From the NCBI GenBank assembly GCA_009885105.1, contig VFLI01000097.1:1-34039 (forward strand): 34,039 nucleotides of DNA, in the 5' to 3' direction. Below, piece by piece: positions 8,691-16,860 of the stretch. The position numbers were made by a program, and so were the translations under genes. Numbering within the stretch: the stretch's first letter is position 1; each line of letters opens with the position of its first letter. Source of the DNA: Spirochaetia bacterium. Lineage in GTDB: Bacteria > Spirochaetota > Leptospiria > Leptospirales > Leptonemataceae. The notes beneath the pieces were generated by a model that was not told the DNA's origin, did no database searches, and saw only the letters and a program-made list of their open reading frames with translations.

Positions 8691-8719
8691 TTGTAAATGA
8701 ATCCGATAGATTTTATTGT
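8691..8719 (+). promoter_or_regulatory. Possible promoter upstream of second LipL41 gene
   Basis: TTGTAA (8691-8696) and TATTGT (8714-8719) each match four of six consensus bases and are separated by 17 bases. They lie in the 140-base AT-rich gap between the two LipL41 paralogues, after a run of eight T just past the first gene's stop. The second gene and lep could therefore be expressed independently of the first. The match is weak. Confidence 0.3.
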
Positions 8720-8807
8720 CCGGGCCATCATTTTTATTTACAGACTGCCGGGGCTGTGTCAGAATTGGCATGTTTTTTGATGAACCGGGCGTTTTTTGGG
8801 AGAATCT

Positions 8808-9893
8808 ATGAGATATCGTAAAAATTTAGTTTCAATATTGTTTATTTTTGCTCCGATTTTGCTGGAAATTGCCTGCGGCGCCAAACTGGCAATCACGTTT
8901 CCCAGATTCCCTCCAGATACGGGCAGGCAGATTCTGCAATTGATGTCGGGAAAAAGAAAAATCGGCGTTATTGCCATGCAAATGCCAAAAAACTTTGCAA
9001 CAGAGATGGGAATAGAAAGCGATTGGTCCAGTACCGTTGAGGGGGCCGTTACAAATGCTTTTATGCAGAAAGGCTACTATGAATTCGTGGATCTAGCAGG
9101 CCGCAAACAGCGGCTTTCAGAACTGGCGTACACACAATCCGGCATGACCGGTGAGCAAAGGACGATCGGACAGGAGCTGGCTGTGGATGGTCTGCTGTAC
9201 ATCATGATGACAGCGCAGCCGCGACAGGAATGTAAAATTGAAAATGAAGTGAGTCTGGCGGGCGCCGCAAGCACACTGTACAATGTTTACGCGGCAACAC
9301 AGGGCAAAGATCAGATCAGAGGCGCGGATGCCAGTTCGCCGACGGGCGTCCTCTATCTTACTGTATTTGTTCAGGCAAAGCTTACAAACCTGGAAACCGG
9401 CCAATCATTGCCAATCTCGATCAATAAGCCTTTCCGCCAGGCGAATGACACGGGAAATCAGGAATGCCCTTCTTCTTTGCTGGCGTTCGAGGGCGCTCTT
9501 CGTCAGGCTGCTGATGAAATCGCATCCAAGCTTTCGCCGGAAATGATTACGAAACAGGTGTCTATTGAGAGAGACGCCAGTGATCTTCCAGACCCAGTCA
9601 AAGACCGGGTTAAGGAATATCTGGCCGTGGGATACAAATGGGCGAAAAACAAAGATTACGAATCGGCGGCAGAAAACTGGACCAGCGCGTTGAATGAATC
9701 GGGCGGCACATCTGTTTCCGCTCTCTGGAATTTGGCCATATATAAATGGTCCACCGGCGATATGGACGGCGCAGAAGAAATGTTCAAGCGAGCTATGAAA
9801 GCGGGCGGTCCCGATTTCTTTGACGACGAAAAATCCGAGCTGCTGTCCGCTTTTAAAGAGGAAAAGAAACTGCAGGCTGCCGGAGGACGATAA
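8808..9893 (+). CDS. LipL41-like outer-membrane lipoprotein, second paralogue
   Basis: I chose the ATG at 8808 because GGGAGAA precedes it; the frame opens at a TTG 12 bases earlier. The 361-residue length is close to that of Leptospira LipL41 (about 355). The N-terminus has a hydrophobic signal and Cys 23 in LLEIAC, a lipobox with an unusual Glu at -3. Segments resembling LipL41 as I recall it include QECKIENEV, SPTGVLYLTVFVQAKLTNLETGQ, NQECPSSL, LSPEMI and the tetratricopeptide-like tail with NLAIYKWSTGDMDGAEEMFKRAM. The Cys-Pro at 220-221 coincides with a haem-regulatory motif proposed for LipL41. It is followed 64 bp downstream by a Lep-like gene, the known LipL41 partner, which makes this copy the better candidate for the true orthologue. 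Confidence 0.85.
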   Translation: MRYRKNLVSILFIFAPILLEIACGAKLAITFPRFPPDTGRQILQLMSGKRKIGVIAMQMPKNFATEMGIESDWSSTVEGAVTNAFMQKGYYEFVDLAGRKQRLSELAYTQSGMTGEQRTIGQELAVDGLLYIMMTAQPRQECKIENEVSLAGAASTLYNVYAATQGKDQIRGADASSPTGVLYLTVFVQAKLTNLETGQSLPISINKPFRQANDTGNQECPSSLLAFEGALRQAADEIASKLSPEMITKQVSIERDASDLPDPVKDRVKEYLAVGYKWAKNKDYESAAENWTSALNESGGTSVSALWNLAIYKWSTGDMDGAEEMFKRAMKAGGPDFFDDEKSELLSAFKEEKKLQAAGGR

Positions 9894-9957
9894 GAGACGC
9901 AGATAATATTACCGCGACGGCATTTTGCTGCCTCGCGGCTGCATCCCGGAAAAAGCA

Positions 9958-10245
9958 ATGAAAAATACAATAATATTAATTGTATTTATTATATTGATTG
10001 TATCTGTCGTCTCCTGCCGCAGCAAACCCACAGAGGAGGAATGCCTGCAGAGCATGGAAAGCGTGATCAGAATTCTCGGCGAAGGGAATCCAGCCCTGGA
10101 AGGCATGTTGAAAATGGCCCGCAGCGATCAGAGCCGCCAGATGGCGCGAGATGTCTGCATTGAGAAAAAAACTAAGGCCCGTGTCGTATGTGAAATCGCG
10201 GCAAAGACAAAGGACGACCTTCGCGCCTGCGCCAAACTGCAGTGA
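9958..10245 (+). CDS. lep: Lep-like small lipoprotein, probable LipL41 chaperone
   Basis: This 95-residue protein starts at ATG 9958 (GGA upstream); the frame opens at a TTG at 9925 that would spoil the signal peptide. The signal sequence ends in VVSC with Cys 20. The mature part is short, helical and charged and carries four more cysteines (in EEECLQS, RDVCIEK, RVVCEIA and LRACAKL). In Leptospira, lep lies directly downstream of lipL41 and encodes a small protein needed for stable LipL41 expression. Position, size and cysteine-rich helical character fit. The identification rests mainly on gene order, as the sequence is too short to match confidently by eye. Confidence 0.7.
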   Translation: MKNTIILIVFIILIVSVVSCRSKPTEEECLQSMESVIRILGEGNPALEGMLKMARSDQSRQMARDVCIEKKTKARVVCEIAAKTKDDLRACAKLQ

Positions 10246-10254
10246 CATTCTTTT

Positions 10255-11187
10255 CTATTCGCATTGGATCTGCAGACCGTTGATCATTCGCTGAAACTGC
10301 TTCTCTAAATCGGAAGAGGCCATTGTGTCCACTTTCTGTCCGTTCTTCATAGTGAAGGCGCTGCCGTTGTAGTATACTACCGCCCAGAAAGGCTGCCGGC
10401 ATTCGTATCTTGCCGTAAAGAGAGATCCGTTGATAGCGACTCTGTACCAGGGATCCACCAGTTCGTACAGTTTAGCATTGGGCAGACCGATGTAAGAACG
10501 CAGAGAATCTCTGAGCGACATTTTTGTCCTGGTGATATCCGTGAATGCGGCAATCGTGTCGTACGATCCCCGCAGCCGCAGCCACTCCCGGTTCTGACCG
10601 TCCCGGAAAACAGACGACACCGCCGGCACAAGCTCATTGAAAAAAAATTCCTTCTGATATGTGTCCCAGCTGTAATTTTCCTGATTTTCATGAGTCGACC
10701 AGACAATCAATTTCTGGTCCAGTTCAGGAATTCTTGCCAGAGCTTCCTGTTTGAAATTGGCAAAATCGGCCGCATTCCCCGCCGGATCTTTCAGCAGGAA
10801 TCGACGGGCCCTGCCCTGGGCATCATCAAAAATGAAATAAACGCCGAACCAGGAATTGGCAAATTTGCACGCGGGATTCAGGAAATTGGAATACTGAATA
10901 TGGAAGGGACATCCCGGGGCCGGATCGTACCCGCCAACCGTGTATGTGTTCACCGCGTCCACGTTGACCTGGCCGCCGGACATCTTATTCAGATACTCGC
11001 CGAAATCGATAATGAAGGGTCTGTCATAGAGTCCGTCGGCGGCAAAGGAATAGTTCAATAAAATATTTTTTTTGTCTTTCAGCGGATAGTTAATAAAATG
11101 GACTATTTCAGGCGAGACAAGATTGCATCCTGAAATCGAAACAAGAGCGGCTGCGCAGAAAAGAAACGCCCGTCTTTTCAATTGCAT
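10255..11187 (-). CDS. Hypothetical lipoprotein
   Basis: The 310-residue protein starts at the ATG at 11187, giving a compact signal peptide (KRRAFLFCAAALVSISGC, lipid Cys at 21); an upstream in-frame ATG at 11205 would add six residues. After the Cys the protein is soluble, rich in aromatic residues, with five further cysteines in the mature part (APGCPFH, NPACKF, RYECRQ, IQCE). I recognise no family. The start overlaps the stop of the upstream lipoprotein gene by 10 bases, so the two are probably translationally coupled. It converges with lep, with only nine bases between the stop codons. Confidence 0.75.
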   Translation of the reverse strand: MQLKRRAFLFCAAALVSISGCNLVSPEIVHFINYPLKDKKNILLNYSFAADGLYDRPFIIDFGEYLNKMSGGQVNVDAVNTYTVGGYDPAPGCPFHIQYSNFLNPACKFANSWFGVYFIFDDAQGRARRFLLKDPAGNAADFANFKQEALARIPELDQKLIVWSTHENQENYSWDTYQKEFFFNELVPAVSSVFRDGQNREWLRLRGSYDTIAAFTDITRTKMSLRDSLRSYIGLPNAKLYELVDPWYRVAINGSLFTARYECRQPFWAVVYYNGSAFTMKNGQKVDTMASSDLEKQFQRMINGLQIQCE

Positions 11188-11612
11188 TCCTGGATCGGAT
11201 AACATACATCCTGGATCACATTGGATGCATTCCCTGGTCCGGAATCAGAAAACACGGCAAACCGGCCGTCAGGAAGGGCCATGCAGTAAATATTTTCTTT
11301 TTCGTTCTGATAGTACAGCGTGCCGTACAGCGCCGGACTGATTTTATCATTGAAATGAACTTTGAATGTCATTCCATAGTGAGACTTAAGCTCCTTTTCT
11401 GAAGTGACACGGCGCACAACCGGCTGGCGCAGCCCGCGGGTTGTGCGGCACTCATCCGGAATATCATTGTAAAATAACACAGCGCCCTGCCTGATGGGCC
11501 GGGCTGTGGAGAGATTGCATCCGCTGACAAAAAACGCGGCGGCAATCAAAAGAAGCCAGAGAGCCCGGCGGTAGATATACTTAATGTTAATCGGCTTGAC
11601 GAATTGTTTCAC
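11178..11612 (-). CDS. Small hypothetical lipoprotein
   Basis: A 144-residue protein from a GTG start at 11612, preceded by no clear ribosome site. A basic N-terminus (KYIYRR) leads into a hydrophobic segment and a good lipobox VSGC with Cys at 32. The mature domain of about 110 residues contains four cysteines (DECRTT, IYCMAL, DVCYP, ECN). Its first mature residues (CNLSTARP) resemble those of the downstream partner (CNLVSPEI), but the rest does not obviously align. Family unknown. It is the first gene of a two-gene lipoprotein operon and is divergent from the dGTPase-like gene. Confidence 0.7.
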   Translation of the reverse strand: MKQFVKPINIKYIYRRALWLLLIAAAFFVSGCNLSTARPIRQGAVLFYNDIPDECRTTRGLRQPVVRRVTSEKELKSHYGMTFKVHFNDKISPALYGTLYYQNEKENIYCMALPDGRFAVFSDSGPGNASNVIQDVCYPIQECN

Positions 11613-11676
11613 AATATTCTAGAATTGAAATTGCGTTGTGGTTTGCAAGTAATAATCTATCAGTTAAGTGTTTCCT

Positions 11677-12840
11677 ATGAATTTAAACCTTGAAGAAAAT
11701 GAAGATGCTCTATTGGCCCCCTATGCCATGAAGCACAATTTCAGTGGAAGTCGAATGTATCCGGAAGCGCCGGATCCGTACCGGACCTGCTATCAGCGGG
11801 ACAGAGACAGAGTGATTCACTCAAAAGCGTTCCGCAGGCTTGGATATAAAACCCAGGTTTTTGTGAACACCGAGGGCGACAATTATCGGACCCGGCTCAC
11901 GCACAGTCTGGAGGTTTCGCAGATTTCACGTTCCATCGCCGGGGCGCTTCGATTGAACCGCGACTACGCGGAAACCATCGCTCTGGCCCACGATCTGGGG
12001 CACACTCCTTTCGGGCATGCCGGTCAGGACACCCTTCACCAGCTGATGAGAGCGCATGGAGGATTCGAGCACAACTGTCAGAGCCTTCGGATCGTTTCCG
12101 AACTGGAGACCCGGTACGCGGACTGGAACGGACTCAATCTGAGCCGGGCTGTACTGAAGGGGATGATGAAGCACAATCGAATCTATGAATGCGACAGCAG
12201 TCTGATCCCTCTGGCGGAGCAGCGCGGGAGGGAAAACCCCTGCCTGGAAGCGGCTCTGGTGGATCACTGCGACCGCATCGCATACATACACCATGATCTG
12301 GAAGACGCGCTCGATTCAGACATTGTTCGTCTGGAAGAGCTTATGGAAATCAATCCCTGGCGGACTGTTTACGATGAGGCTGAGAAATCGTCCCAGGGTT
12401 TCCGCGGAAAAAGAGAGCCGCTTCGCATCCGCATTGTGATCCGGATGCTCCTGAGCCAAACGATCAATGATCTGATTGCAAAGACGCAGGAAACTCTTCT
12501 AAATGTCAAACCGGAATCACTTGATGATATATATAAAATAAATAAAACAGATTACCCGGTCCGTTTTTCTGAGACGATGAAGGAAAGCATGGGTGCGATG
12601 CAGAAATTTCTGCATGAAAAAATGTACAGGCATCCGCGCGTCGTTCAGATGTCCGCAAGAGGCAGCCGCATCATCGAATTCCTATTTTCTGAATTTATGA
12701 AAAATCCTGAAATGCTCCCCGGGCATGTTCAGGGACGCATTTCGGAACAGTCGTCTGCCCGAGTAGTTTCTGACTATATTTCGGGAATGACGGACCGATT
12801 TGCCCTGAAAGAATACCAGAATCTGGCGGGTATTGTCTGA
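11677..12840 (+). CDS. dgt: dGTPase-like HD-domain triphosphohydrolase
   Basis: The 387-residue protein belongs to the deoxyguanosinetriphosphate triphosphohydrolase-like group that hydrolyses dNTPs to deoxynucleosides and triphosphate. The HD metal site is complete: RLTHSLEV (His 76), ALAHDLGHTPFGHAG (His 105, Asp 106, then His 109 and 114) and EHN (131-133). The opening YPEAPDPYRTCYQRDRDRVIHSKAFRRLGYKTQVF is the family signature. I prefer the ATG at 11677 to the GTG at 11668; neither has a clear ribosome site. The likely role is control of dNTP pools. It stands alone, 87 bp before the SRPBCC gene. Confidence 0.92.
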   Translation: MNLNLEENEDALLAPYAMKHNFSGSRMYPEAPDPYRTCYQRDRDRVIHSKAFRRLGYKTQVFVNTEGDNYRTRLTHSLEVSQISRSIAGALRLNRDYAETIALAHDLGHTPFGHAGQDTLHQLMRAHGGFEHNCQSLRIVSELETRYADWNGLNLSRAVLKGMMKHNRIYECDSSLIPLAEQRGRENPCLEAALVDHCDRIAYIHHDLEDALDSDIVRLEELMEINPWRTVYDEAEKSSQGFRGKREPLRIRIVIRMLLSQTINDLIAKTQETLLNVKPESLDDIYKINKTDYPVRFSETMKESMGAMQKFLHEKMYRHPRVVQMSARGSRIIEFLFSEFMKNPEMLPGHVQGRISEQSSARVVSDYISGMTDRFALKEYQNLAGIV

Positions 12841-12892
12841 GGAGTCTCCGGCGTGATTTTTTTATTCTGATAAATCCAGTTTAATCCGATCA

Positions 12893-12898
12893 TATAAT
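12893..12898 (+). promoter_or_regulatory. Possible -10 element upstream of AHSA1 gene
   Basis: A perfect TATAAT lies 29 bases before the ATG at 12928, a suitable distance for a short leader. No convincing -35 sits 16-18 bases upstream, so this is only a partial promoter match. Confidence 0.3.
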
Positions 12899-12927
12899 GA
12901 AGCCATACGGCTTTGTGGGAGCAAACT

Positions 12928-13347
12928 ATGCCGGTATCGACGCTGAAATACACACAGACTGAAGACATCATGATTTCGCAGCATGTGCGCTGTCCCATCG
13001 GAGATGTTTTCCGCGCCATGACCGTTGCGCGTATCGTTGACGAATGGGGAGGCGGACCGTCGAGGGTTCAGGCCAAAACCAACGGCAAGTTTTCTCTCTG
13101 GGACGGCGAGATGTTCGGTGTGATCAAAGAAATCGAGTTCCCCCGCCGGCTCGTGTACACGCTGCGTGAACTGTCCTGGGATCCTGCCTGGCATGATTCT
13201 CTTGTCACCTGGACTCTGAGAGAAGACCAGCTGGGCACCGAACTCACTCTGCATCATGCGGGTCTTCCCTCCAGGCGCATACGGGAAATTCACAGAGACG
13301 GCTGGGGCGATTATTTTCTGGGCCCGATGAAAGCTTTTCTGGAATAG
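12928..13347 (+). CDS. AHSA1/SRPBCC-family protein
   Basis: The ATG at 12928 is preceded by GGGAG; an in-frame TTG at 12913 is less likely. The 139-residue protein has the START/Bet v1-like pattern of the AHSA1 family: an early HVRCPIGDVFRAMTVARIVDEWGGG (binding of first strand and kinked helix), a central DGEMFGVIKEIEFPRRLVYTL, then WTLRE...GTELTLHHAGLP and a final helix with GWGDYFLGPMKAFLE. Such proteins bind hydrophobic ligands or act as stress co-factors; the ligand cannot be read from the sequence. It has its own candidate -10 and no evident operon partner. Confidence 0.85.
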   Translation: MPVSTLKYTQTEDIMISQHVRCPIGDVFRAMTVARIVDEWGGGPSRVQAKTNGKFSLWDGEMFGVIKEIEFPRRLVYTLRELSWDPAWHDSLVTWTLREDQLGTELTLHHAGLPSRRIREIHRDGWGDYFLGPMKAFLE

Positions 13348-13433
13348 CAAGGCGCTTCCGCCTGTATGCGATTTTTCTTTTGATATTCAACAAAAACGCT
13401 TGTGACATATCGGGCGGATGACAGCCTCTGCCT

Positions 13434-14369
13434 GTGACTGAGATAGCAAAACGGGCGTCTGTCATCGCAGTTGTCAACCTCAAGGGAGGTGTTGGCAAAA
13501 CAACACTGGCTGTGAATCTTGCCGCAGGCTTGGCGAATCGCTCAAGCGGGGAAAGAAATTTCACGGTTCTTCTGGTAGATCTGGATACTCAGGCCTCCGC
13601 CACAGCTTACATGCTGGGCGAACAGAAACCTGATCCTGAAAATAACCTGCAGGCCGTTATGGGCCGATGGCTTACGGAAAAACAAGAGTTGATCAAGCCT
13701 GCAAATATTACGGGCCGCGTCCAGATGCCCAATCCTGTGTTCCGCGGAGCATGGCCCACGCTGCACCTTCTCCAGTCTTATCCCGGTGACAGAGATGTTG
13801 AGTACGGAGCCTATGCGAAATTTGCGCGCAAGGAAGACGTTCTGCAGCAGAAAAAACACTATCGAATTCTTGGATATTTATTTGAAGAAATCATTAAAGA
13901 CTATGATTATATCCTCTTCGATTGTCCGCCTCACTACAACTGGATAACCGGCGGAGCCGTGCTCATGTCCGATGATATCATTGTCCCGGTCATCCCGGAT
14001 TTTCTTTCCACCAACGGACTGCGAGATCTTGTGCTTACCCTGGCAGAAGATATAGCTATGCTTTCACCTGACAGCAGCAAAAGGATTCGGGCGATTGCTC
14101 TGATGCTTTCAGACGGCAATACAGTGCATGCTCGTTATACAGAGGAAGTGCGCTGCAGATATCTTCCCGATCTGCAGAAAGAATCCAGGCTTGCCAGAGA
14201 GCTGCTTCAGGATTGCGAAATATGGGACGGGTTGAGCCGCAGAGCAGCTGTGCAAAAATGCACCCAGAACTATGAGCCCATCTCATCTATGCCGGCCGAT
14301 GAAGTTCCGCGCGTGGAGCTGGAGAAAATGGTAGATTCAATCTTGCTCTGGAAAGGGCAAAAGAGATAA
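13434..14369 (+). CDS. ParA-like (MinD/ParA) P-loop ATPase
   Basis: The 311-residue protein starts at a GTG. It has a deviant Walker A KGGVGKTT (17-24) after VIAVVNL, Walker A' LLVDLDTQASAT (about 46-57) and FDCPPHYN as Walker B, all diagnostic of ParA ATPases that dimerise on ATP and often bind DNA non-specifically. A region with PVIPDFLSTNGL follows the usual fold. No ParB or parS-like repeat is visible nearby. Instead it is followed 14 bp downstream by a small charged helical protein and then a nuclease-like gene. The chromosomal ParA of replication control would normally lie with parB, so this copy probably serves another system, either plasmid-derived or defensive. That role is inference. 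Confidence 0.9.
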   Translation: MTEIAKRASVIAVVNLKGGVGKTTLAVNLAAGLANRSSGERNFTVLLVDLDTQASATAYMLGEQKPDPENNLQAVMGRWLTEKQELIKPANITGRVQMPNPVFRGAWPTLHLLQSYPGDRDVEYGAYAKFARKEDVLQQKKHYRILGYLFEEIIKDYDYILFDCPPHYNWITGGAVLMSDDIIVPVIPDFLSTNGLRDLVLTLAEDIAMLSPDSSKRIRAIALMLSDGNTVHARYTEEVRCRYLPDLQKESRLARELLQDCEIWDGLSRRAAVQKCTQNYEPISSMPADEVPRVELEKMVDSILLWKGQKR

Positions 14370-14383
14370 GCAGGAAATCAATT

Positions 14384-14893
14384 ATGAATGCACAGGAACT
14401 AAAAATACTCTTTCAGAAAGCTGCCGCTTCCTCCATCGAGAAGCTGAGTCTCGCCGAGATTGGGAGGCTGGGCAGATCTATTGATCAGACTCTGAAAAAA
14501 CTGGATCAGATCCAGACCCGAGAGGCTCTTCAGACGGTTTTAAAATCTATCCCGGCAGAAGATCAGGCGCTTTTCAATTTCTTGAGAAAGGGTGAAGATA
14601 AAAAGACAAAGGATAAACTCGAGGCTGCAAAATCAGCCCGGCAGAACTGCAGCGCAGCCGCCGCCACACTCAGACCGCAGCTTGTGGAAATTCGCGCGGC
14701 GAAGGAAGAGGCGGCGATAGCGAAACTCAATTCTCGGTCAAAAGAGCAGCTTGACTGGCTCTGTCTGCTTGCGAACGTATCCGATTCAAATGGCAGGTTA
14801 ATAAAATATTCGGGAAAAAATCGCGCAGCGTGGCTGGGCGGACTCGGAATAAAGGTGAGCGGTTTTGCTTTTGCCAAAAAGAAAAAAAATTGA
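14384..14893 (+). CDS. Charged helical protein of ParA-nuclease unit, family unknown
   Basis: A 169-residue protein with no signal peptide. It is mostly predicted helix, rich in Lys, Glu, Gln and Ala (KLDQIQTREALQ, LRPQLVEIRAAKEEAAIAKL), suggesting coiled coil in about 30-60 and 90-125. The C-terminus has an aromatic/glycine patch (RAAWLGGLGIKVSGFAFA) and a lysine tail. It is placed between the ATPase and the nuclease-like gene like a small adaptor or ParA-binding partner, but this is guesswork. The stop lies at the end of an A5-G-A8 tract and the next gene's frame begins 29 bases earlier. Confidence 0.75.
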   Translation: MNAQELKILFQKAAASSIEKLSLAEIGRLGRSIDQTLKKLDQIQTREALQTVLKSIPAEDQALFNFLRKGEDKKTKDKLEAAKSARQNCSAAAATLRPQLVEIRAAKEEAAIAKLNSRSKEQLDWLCLLANVSDSNGRLIKYSGKNRAAWLGGLGIKVSGFAFAKKKKN

Positions 14894-15671
14894 TGAGCAT
14901 AAAGGAGCGGTTCTTGCGGCCGCGCAGGCAGCGATTCGAAAAAGCGGCCGTCCCCAGAGCGCGGTTAAGATTCTCTCGGCAATAAATGCTCTATTCCCGG
15001 ATATTAATACTTCAGAAGATGAGCTGGAAGAGCTGCTTGATCTGGAATCACGGAATGAATCTGCCAGTATTCGGAGGAATCTTCAGGGCAGACTCAAGCA
15101 GTATTTCTACGGCTCCGGCGACAATTCAGTTGTGGATGAAAAAGAGCATTCTCTGTATAGACCCTTCTGCGCGCTTTTGGAAGAGAGAGGCTGCACGGCT
15201 CGCACGCTTGATCATACGAAAGCAAGAAAAGGTCAATCGGGAGAGAATCACTGGAGGTATCCAGATATTGTCGCATTTCGCCCGGCGGTCCGCGATTCAA
15301 GCGTGGCCGGTCTTGCAACGAAAACAGGAGCGTTCAATGAAGACACGGTTATTGCGTATGAATTGAAGCTGGAGATATCCGCCGGAAGCATTCGCCCGGC
15401 ATTCTTTGAATGCCTTTCAAACTCTTTCTGGGCAAACGAGAGGTATGTTGCCGCACTGGAAATTTCCACCGATGCCAACAATGTATTTCGGTCATTATGC
15501 CGGAGATATCCGGTCGGACTTATTGAGATTGAAACGGGTAAACTGGGAGAATTGACGGCGCTGAAGATCCTGGTCGACTGCCCGCGCGGAACGCTGGATG
15601 TGCAGGCGCTTGATGAGCTGCAGTCCGACTGGGAAGATCTGTCTGATTTTCTCAAATCAATCCGCACATGA
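14865..15671 (+). CDS. PD-(D/E)XK nuclease-like protein (COG2958/HrgA-like)
   Basis: The frame has no ATG near its start. TTG at 14865 is favoured because AAAGGTGA lies five to six bases upstream, giving 268 residues and a 29-base overlap with the previous gene. About 10-85 looks like a small helical or winged-helix module (AVLAAAQAAIRKSG, ILSAINALFP). The second half has YRPFCALLEERGC, a GENHWRYPDIVAF segment with Pro 133-Asp 134, and AYELKLE with Glu 166-x-Lys 168. This D-(x31)-E-x-K arrangement is that of PD-(D/E)XK nucleases, and the layout resembles HrgA-like restriction-associated proteins. It is probably a DNA-acting enzyme; cleavage is not proven. It forms a unit with the ParA-like ATPase and the helical protein. 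Confidence 0.75.
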   Translation: MLLPKRKKIDEHKGAVLAAAQAAIRKSGRPQSAVKILSAINALFPDINTSEDELEELLDLESRNESASIRRNLQGRLKQYFYGSGDNSVVDEKEHSLYRPFCALLEERGCTARTLDHTKARKGQSGENHWRYPDIVAFRPAVRDSSVAGLATKTGAFNEDTVIAYELKLEISAGSIRPAFFECLSNSFWANERYVAALEISTDANNVFRSLCRRYPVGLIEIETGKLGELTALKILVDCPRGTLDVQALDELQSDWEDLSDFLKSIRT

Positions 15672-15765
15672 TTTCGGGCCGGCCCGGATCACCCAAAACC
15701 CTTCTTTTTCTCCCAAAGGGTATCCGTAATTCTGGACAGCCGCCCGGCGCATAAAAAAATAAGTC

Positions 15766-16860
15766 ATGCCCTATCGTGTAGCAGTTCTCGCCGGTGACGG
15801 CATCGGTCCGGAAGTTATGTCCGCAGCCATCCCGGTTCTCCAGAAAGCTCTCGGCCCAAAAGCCGGAGATTTTATTTTTGAAGAGGCGCCTGTCGGAGGG
15901 CATGCCATCGATCTGACCGGCAGTCCCCTGCCGGATGAAACTCTGAAAATCTGCGAGAATAGCCAGGCGATTCTTTTCGGCTCGGTGGGCGGTCCCAAAT
16001 GGGAAAAGCTTCCTCCGGAAAGACAGCCGGAACGGGGGGCTCTGCTTCCTCTTCGCAAGCACTTCGGTCTGTTTGCAAATCTCAGGCCTGTCTTTTTGTA
16101 TCCGGAGCTTGCCGCTTCCTGTCCGCTTCGCGCTGATATCGTCGCCGGCGGCGTTGATATGCTGATAATCCGCGAGCTGACCGGAGACGTGTATTTTGGC
16201 AAACCCAAAGGACGAGAAGGCAGCGGCGCTCAGGAAAAAGGATATGATACGATGGTTTACCATCGTTATGAAATCGAACGTATTGCGAAAGTCGCCTTTG
16301 ATTCTGCGGTGAAGCGGAAGAGCAGGGTTACCAGCGTGGACAAGGCCAATGTGCTGACGAGCATGGTTCTGTGGCGCGAAGTTGTGACAGCTTATGCTGA
16401 AGAATACAACCGCCGCGAAAAAACTGAAGTCGCGCTGGATCATATGTACGTGGACAACGCTGCAATGCAGCTGATCCAGAAGCCGGGTCGATTTGATGTT
16501 CTTCTGTGCCCCAATATGTTCGGCGATATTCTGAGCGATGAAGGATCGGTCCTGGCGGGCAGTCTGGGCATGCTGGCAAGCGCTTCGCTTTCCGAAAAAG
16601 CAGGATTCGGCCTGTACGAGCCTTCCGGCGGAACGGCTCCGGATATCGCAGGCAAAGGAATTGCGAATCCTGTGGCGCAAATTCTATCCGCAGCTATGAT
16701 GCTGCGCTATTCATTCGGTCTGGAAGATGAGGCCCGGAAGATTGAAAATGCAGTCCGTAAAACAATCTCTGCGGGCGCCCGGACGATCGACATTGCAGGA
16801 GCCGGAGAAAAAAGCATTTCAACACACGAAATTTCAAAGGAGATAATCAGCCGTCTATGA
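15766..16860 (+). CDS. leuB: 3-isopropylmalate dehydrogenase
   Basis: This 364-residue NAD-dependent enzyme oxidises and decarboxylates 3-isopropylmalate to 2-oxoisocaproate in leucine synthesis. It shows [12 protein letters not shown] at the N-terminus, [32 protein letters not shown], the catalytic Lys and Tyr regions ([17 protein letters not shown]), the metal-binding [10 protein letters not shown] and [10 protein letters not shown], and [14 protein letters not shown]. Length is normal. No leucine leader peptide or T-box is apparent in the 94 bp upstream. The stop overlaps the next gene by four bases (ATGA), coupling leucine synthesis to a receiver protein. Confidence 0.97.
   Translation: MPYRVAVLAGDGIGPEVMSAAIPVLQKALGPKAGDFIFEEAPVGGHAIDLTGSPLPDETLKICENSQAILFGSVGGPKWEKLPPERQPERGALLPLRKHFGLFANLRPVFLYPELAASCPLRADIVAGGVDMLIIRELTGDVYFGKPKGREGSGAQEKGYDTMVYHRYEIERIAKVAFDSAVKRKSRVTSVDKANVLTSMVLWREVVTAYAEEYNRREKTEVALDHMYVDNAAMQLIQKPGRFDVLLCPNMFGDILSDEGSVLAGSLGMLASASLSEKAGFGLYEPSGGTAPDIAGKGIANPVAQILSAAMMLRYSFGLEDEARKIENAVRKTISAGARTIDIAGAGEKSISTHEISKEIISRL

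Noticed and set aside
13434..14369. Chromosomal parAB partition locus or plasmid origin
   Set aside because: No ParB gene, parS-like repeats, iterons or replication initiator gene were seen near the ParA-like ATPase.
15675..15725. GGGCCGGCCC palindrome and a bulged GGATCACCC/GGGTATCC stem before leuB
   Set aside because: No T-run and no attenuator features such as a leader peptide with leucine codons; not supported as a terminator or attenuator.
15652..16680. 342-codon open frame on the minus strand opposite leuB
   Set aside because: It lies antisense to an unmistakable leuB, has a low-complexity Arg/His/Ser-rich translation and no recognisable motif; it is a by-product of codon bias.
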